From Corynebacterium breve (lineage in GTDB: Bacteria; Actinomycetota; Actinomycetes; Mycobacteriales; Mycobacteriaceae): a DNA stretch of 64,000 nt. Under the pieces are notes generated by a model. The model saw only the letters and a program-made list of their open reading frames with translations. It ran no database searches and was not told the DNA's origin. Where the stretch lies: the NCBI RefSeq assembly GCF_030252165.1, contig NZ_CP126969.1:2294001-2358000 (forward strand). The letters run 5' to 3'. The position numbers and the translations under genes were made by a program. Below are positions 61,916 through 64,000 of this stretch, piece by piece (position 1 is the first letter of the stretch; each line of letters begins with the position of its first letter).

Positions 61916-61968
61916 AAGCACACTGTTGCAGAGGTTTTTGAAAGTCGTGGAGTTCAAACGACTCGCAG
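61916..61968 (+). promoter_or_regulatory. Conserved cold-shock mRNA leader block, copy B
   Basis: 53 bases identical to 40259-40311, in the leader of the second cold-shock gene. The flanking sequence differs more, so the block is selectively conserved. Confidence 0.55.
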
Positions 61969-62025
61969 TAGAAGTTAATCATGCTTCTGCTCGTAGTAAC
62001 ACCTCAAAGAAACAAAGGTATTTTT

Positions 62026-62229
62026 ATGACACAGGGTACTGTGAAATGGTTCAACGGCGACAAGGGCTTCGGCTTCATCGCTCCTAACGACGGAACCGAA
62101 GACGTGTTCGTTCACTTCTCCGAAATCCAGGGTGGCGGTTACCGCAACCTGAAAGAAGGCCAGCAGGTCGAATTCGAGATCGGCGAAAGCGCCAAGGGCC
62201 CACAGGCACAGCAGGTCCTAGCTATCTAA
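62026..62229 (+). CDS. cspA: Cold-shock protein (copy B)
   Basis: A 67-residue CspA-type RNA chaperone with KGFGFI and VFVHFS RNA-binding motifs. It matches copy A at 59 of 67 positions. ATG 62026 ([10 protein letters not shown]) is chosen over a longer frame. It carries the same leader and terminator layout, so the whole module was duplicated, not only the coding part. Confidence 0.95.
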   Translation: MTQGTVKWFNGDKGFGFIAPNDGTEDVFVHFSEIQGGGYRNLKEGQQVEFEIGESAKGPQAQQVLAI

Positions 62230-62251
62230 GCTAACCCGCTACCAAGAACTA

Positions 62252-62282
62252 ACCGCTACACCATTTGGTGTGGCGGTCTTTT
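62252..62282 (+). terminator. Terminator after cold-shock gene copy B
   Basis: ACCGCTACACCA and TGGTGTGGCGGT pair around a TT loop, with TCTTTT after. It differs from copy A by several changes that keep or only slightly weaken pairing. Confidence 0.85.
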
Positions 62283-62322
62283 CGTTCGACAGCGAAGGCG
62301 ACTACTCGCAAGATACATTTCA

Positions 62323-62380
62323 AAGTACATTGCATTTTCGTTTCAATTCATTGCAGTGCAATATACATTGCAATGTACTT
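62323..62380. promoter_or_regulatory. Dyad operator, copy B
   Basis: AAGTACATTGCA (62323-62334) and TGCAATGTACTT (62369-62380) are perfect inverted 12-mers. Compared with copy A each arm carries the matching change, so pairing is kept. Confidence 0.6.
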
Positions 62381-62810
62381 CCAGGACTCGCCGCGGGAGC
62401 AGCTGCAAAAGCTCGCGAGCGAATCCATCGTGCAGTTCAACTCGGAGCAGTAGAAATCGAGTCCATTAATGGGAAAGATGCGGTTGCATGTGTCATTCCC
62501 CCGCAGCCCTCAGACTTACGCCCGTTTCGTGTTGGAGAATTTGGCCCGGCCTTGACTCGGTCCGGAGAAGGGGACTACAAGCTCGGTGAACAGGAAGAAC
62601 TGTACCTAGTTAGTCAACGCACACAACCAGGGATCATGACGAGCTTCTAGTTCGGACAAACGTCGTCGACCACAAAACGGGCTTCCCAACCGTTGCCGCG
62701 CTCTATGCGATGGGCGTTCGTCCGCAACAGTTTCTTCCCCCTGGAAAACCAAGGCACCGTCGCAACAGATAAGGATCCCTCAGATGGACGAATTGTTCGG
62801 TGCTTCATTT
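62380..62810 (+). pseudogene. Decayed copy of the Schlafen-type gene
   Basis: Three pieces follow in order: AAGAAAKARERIHRAVQLGA running to QEELYLVSQRTQP; ELLVRTNVVDHKTGFPTVAA (62641-62740); and LENQGTVATDKDPSDGRIVR (62742 onward). They match residues of the intact protein at 40725. The N-terminal coding part, most of the middle, and the HATPase region are deleted. It probably makes no functional protein. The 3' end touches the convergent lipoprotein gene. Confidence 0.85.
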
Positions 62811-63371
62811 GTCCGCAGGAGCAGAAATGTCAATCTTGACGTACTCGTTTGTGCTGATTCTGAACAAGACAGCATCGGAATTCACCGGGACGGCAATGAA
62901 CGCGTGGCCTTCGACGGACTTTCCAGGAAACTCTTTCATGAGTTGAACAATGTTTTCCCCGCCCTGGCAATCAATCGATTCAACCGCCGGCCCAAGTTGT
63001 CCTGCAGTTGACTCCATCCAAGGGTTCGAATCAAAAGGGGAGACGAATGTCGAGTCTGCGGACTGGGGCATCGTGGCATTCAAGTGCAAAGAGACGAACC
63101 GGGGCGCTGCTATACCGTCCGGAGTCACGCATCGCGCATTGGGATCAATATCGACAAGCCGAACCGTCATGCATGTGTTGTCATCCGTCTCAGAACAGGG
63201 CACCTCGATGAGGTCGCCCTTCTTGTACAGCTTTTCGGCGATCGTGGGTGCAGAGGACGTGGTGCTCGGTGTCGTCAGCTCAGGCTGGATATGAAACGAC
63301 TTTGCAGGCGTACACGCATACAGCCCCGCTGAAAGAAGTACGGCCGTAGCGAGGGACAGCAGACGTTTCAT
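62805..63371 (-). CDS. Predicted lipoprotein of unknown function
   Basis: A 188-residue exported lipoprotein. The signal is MKRLLSLATAVLLSAGLYAC and the lipobox LYAC gives lipid attachment at Cys20. A Thr/Ser-rich linker and a beta-rich domain follow, with Cys pairs (VPCSETDDNTC and ARC, DCQGG) that may form disulfides. ATG 63371. Role in the envelope unknown. Confidence 0.8.
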   Translation of the reverse strand: MKRLLSLATAVLLSAGLYACTPAKSFHIQPELTTPSTTSSAPTIAEKLYKKGDLIEVPCSETDDNTCMTVRLVDIDPNARCVTPDGIAAPRFVSLHLNATMPQSADSTFVSPFDSNPWMESTAGQLGPAVESIDCQGGENIVQLMKEFPGKSVEGHAFIAVPVNSDAVLFRISTNEYVKIDISAPADK

Positions 63372-63460
63372 GACAAGCTTTCTACAGGAAAATATTTACT
63401 ACTTAACGCGTCAACCTATAATCTAGTCGAGTTGGTGTCCCGAGACTCGTCGATAAGCAA

Positions 63461-63661
63461 TTATTTTTCAAAGACGATGATAAGCCCGTCGGTTCCGCCT
63501 GGTCCAATCCGCCCTTTGACACTGGCGGAGGTCATTGATTTGTACTTCCAGCCGTCCTTGGCGTGATCGTTGAGGATCTTTTCCAGTTTTTTCGCGTTGA
63601 TTTTGTCGCCGACTAGGCCCTCGCGCACTTCGACGACTTTGTATTCTGGGTGATTGTCCAT
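63461..63661 (-). CDS. DUF4177-family small protein
   Basis: A 66-residue protein whose EYKVVEVREG and LEKILNDHAKDGWKYKSMT match the DUF4177 pattern. Likely cytoplasmic; function unknown. It lies between the lipoprotein and the last gene of the window on the same strand. Confidence 0.8.
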   Translation of the reverse strand: MDNHPEYKVVEVREGLVGDKINAKKLEKILNDHAKDGWKYKSMTSASVKGRIGPGGTDGLIIVFEK

Positions 63662-63731
63662 GCATCCCAGGATACCTCGCGGCGTTGGTTCGGACTGGCT
63701 GCGAAATCTATTGAGTCGCGTTCAGTAAGCC

Positions 63732-63995
63732 CTAGATCGAGTCGCGGGGGAGCTGCTCCCAGGTGAGATCTAGCCCAAGGGGCTCGAGAATTTCAAAGGC
63801 CTCGGTTGTACCGGCGGCGATCCCGTCGGCAACGTGCTGACCGCCCGAGGTGATGTCGACGATGACCTTGGTTTCATTCCACTGGATTTCTTTGACCATC
63901 CATCCGTCGCGGCCGCGTACGCGGAGATCATCCATCGGGAGATCGTCGAACCAGGTCATCACGCCTTGGCGCGCGCTATCTCCAGTGACGGTCAT
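63732..63995 (-). CDS. Hypothetical protein near the window edge
   Basis: An 87-residue protein, MTVTGDSARQGVMTWFDDLP to WEQLPRDSI. It has a beta-rich centre and acidic C-terminus. No family is recognised. The start ATG is five bases from the window end, so a longer N-terminus upstream cannot be excluded. Confidence 0.5.
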   Translation of the reverse strand: MTVTGDSARQGVMTWFDDLPMDDLRVRGRDGWMVKEIQWNETKVIVDITSGGQHVADGIAAGTTEAFEILEPLGLDLTWEQLPRDSI

Positions 63996-64000
63996 GCGCA

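Noticed and set aside
63010..63030. tRNA-like TTCGAATC
   Set aside because: Lies inside the lipoprotein gene and no cloverleaf partners are visible.

Overview
The window looks like the chromosome of a high-GC Gram-positive bacterium. Corynebacterium or a close relative is the best guess, inferred from gene content (adjacent panB/panC, an actinobacterial LeuRS, a Type 2 BREX/Pgl locus, CspA-type cold-shock genes), TTG/GTG starts and a likely leaderless panB. No rRNA, tRNA or CRISPR array was seen.

Region 1 (1-16.4 kb) is one tight plus-strand operon of eight genes: an exported von Willebrand A (vWA) protein with one membrane span, a tubulin-like protein, a two-span membrane protein, a beta-rich protein, a GTPase-associated-type protein, a small vWA-like protein, a P-loop GTPase and a four-span membrane protein. 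A minus-strand helical-repeat gene overlaps its 3' end. This is the best candidate for a poorly described multi-protein system: an envelope sensor joined to a filament-forming NTPase and a GTPase switch.

Region 2 (16.4-38 kb) is mostly metabolism and housekeeping: panBC, a two-gene cassette of unknown function, a divergent tryptophanase/tyrosine phenol-lyase-family lyase, and a fatty-acid/acetoacetyl-CoA cluster (thiolase, FadN-type dehydrogenase/hydratase, acyl-CoA dehydrogenase, fused 3-oxoacid CoA-transferase). A TetR regulator lies in this cluster, and three of its promoters share a 16-bp dyad, so a local regulon is likely. An FGGY kinase, DUF202 and VanZ membrane proteins, an AcuI/YhdH-type oxidoreductase, a UPF0126/TRIC channel protein and leuS follow.

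Region 3 (38-62.8 kb) is an accessory island. It begins with a decayed DNA-methyltransferase C-terminus and an IS3-family element (with terminal repeats and a 4-bp target duplication) that cut a second unknown gene. Next come a cold-shock gene plus a Schlafen/AlbA-type regulator, a decayed second IS3-type element, and a full Type 2 BREX phage-defence set: pglW, pglX, pglY, pglZ, brxD, brxHI. pglW carries a frameshift inside its kinase domain at a canonical slippery heptamer. The island closes with a second, diverged copy of the cold-shock gene and a shredded copy of the Schlafen-type gene, so BREX is flanked by direct repeats about 22 kb apart.

Region 4 (62.8-64 kb) holds a lipoprotein, a DUF4177 protein and an unknown protein near the window edge.
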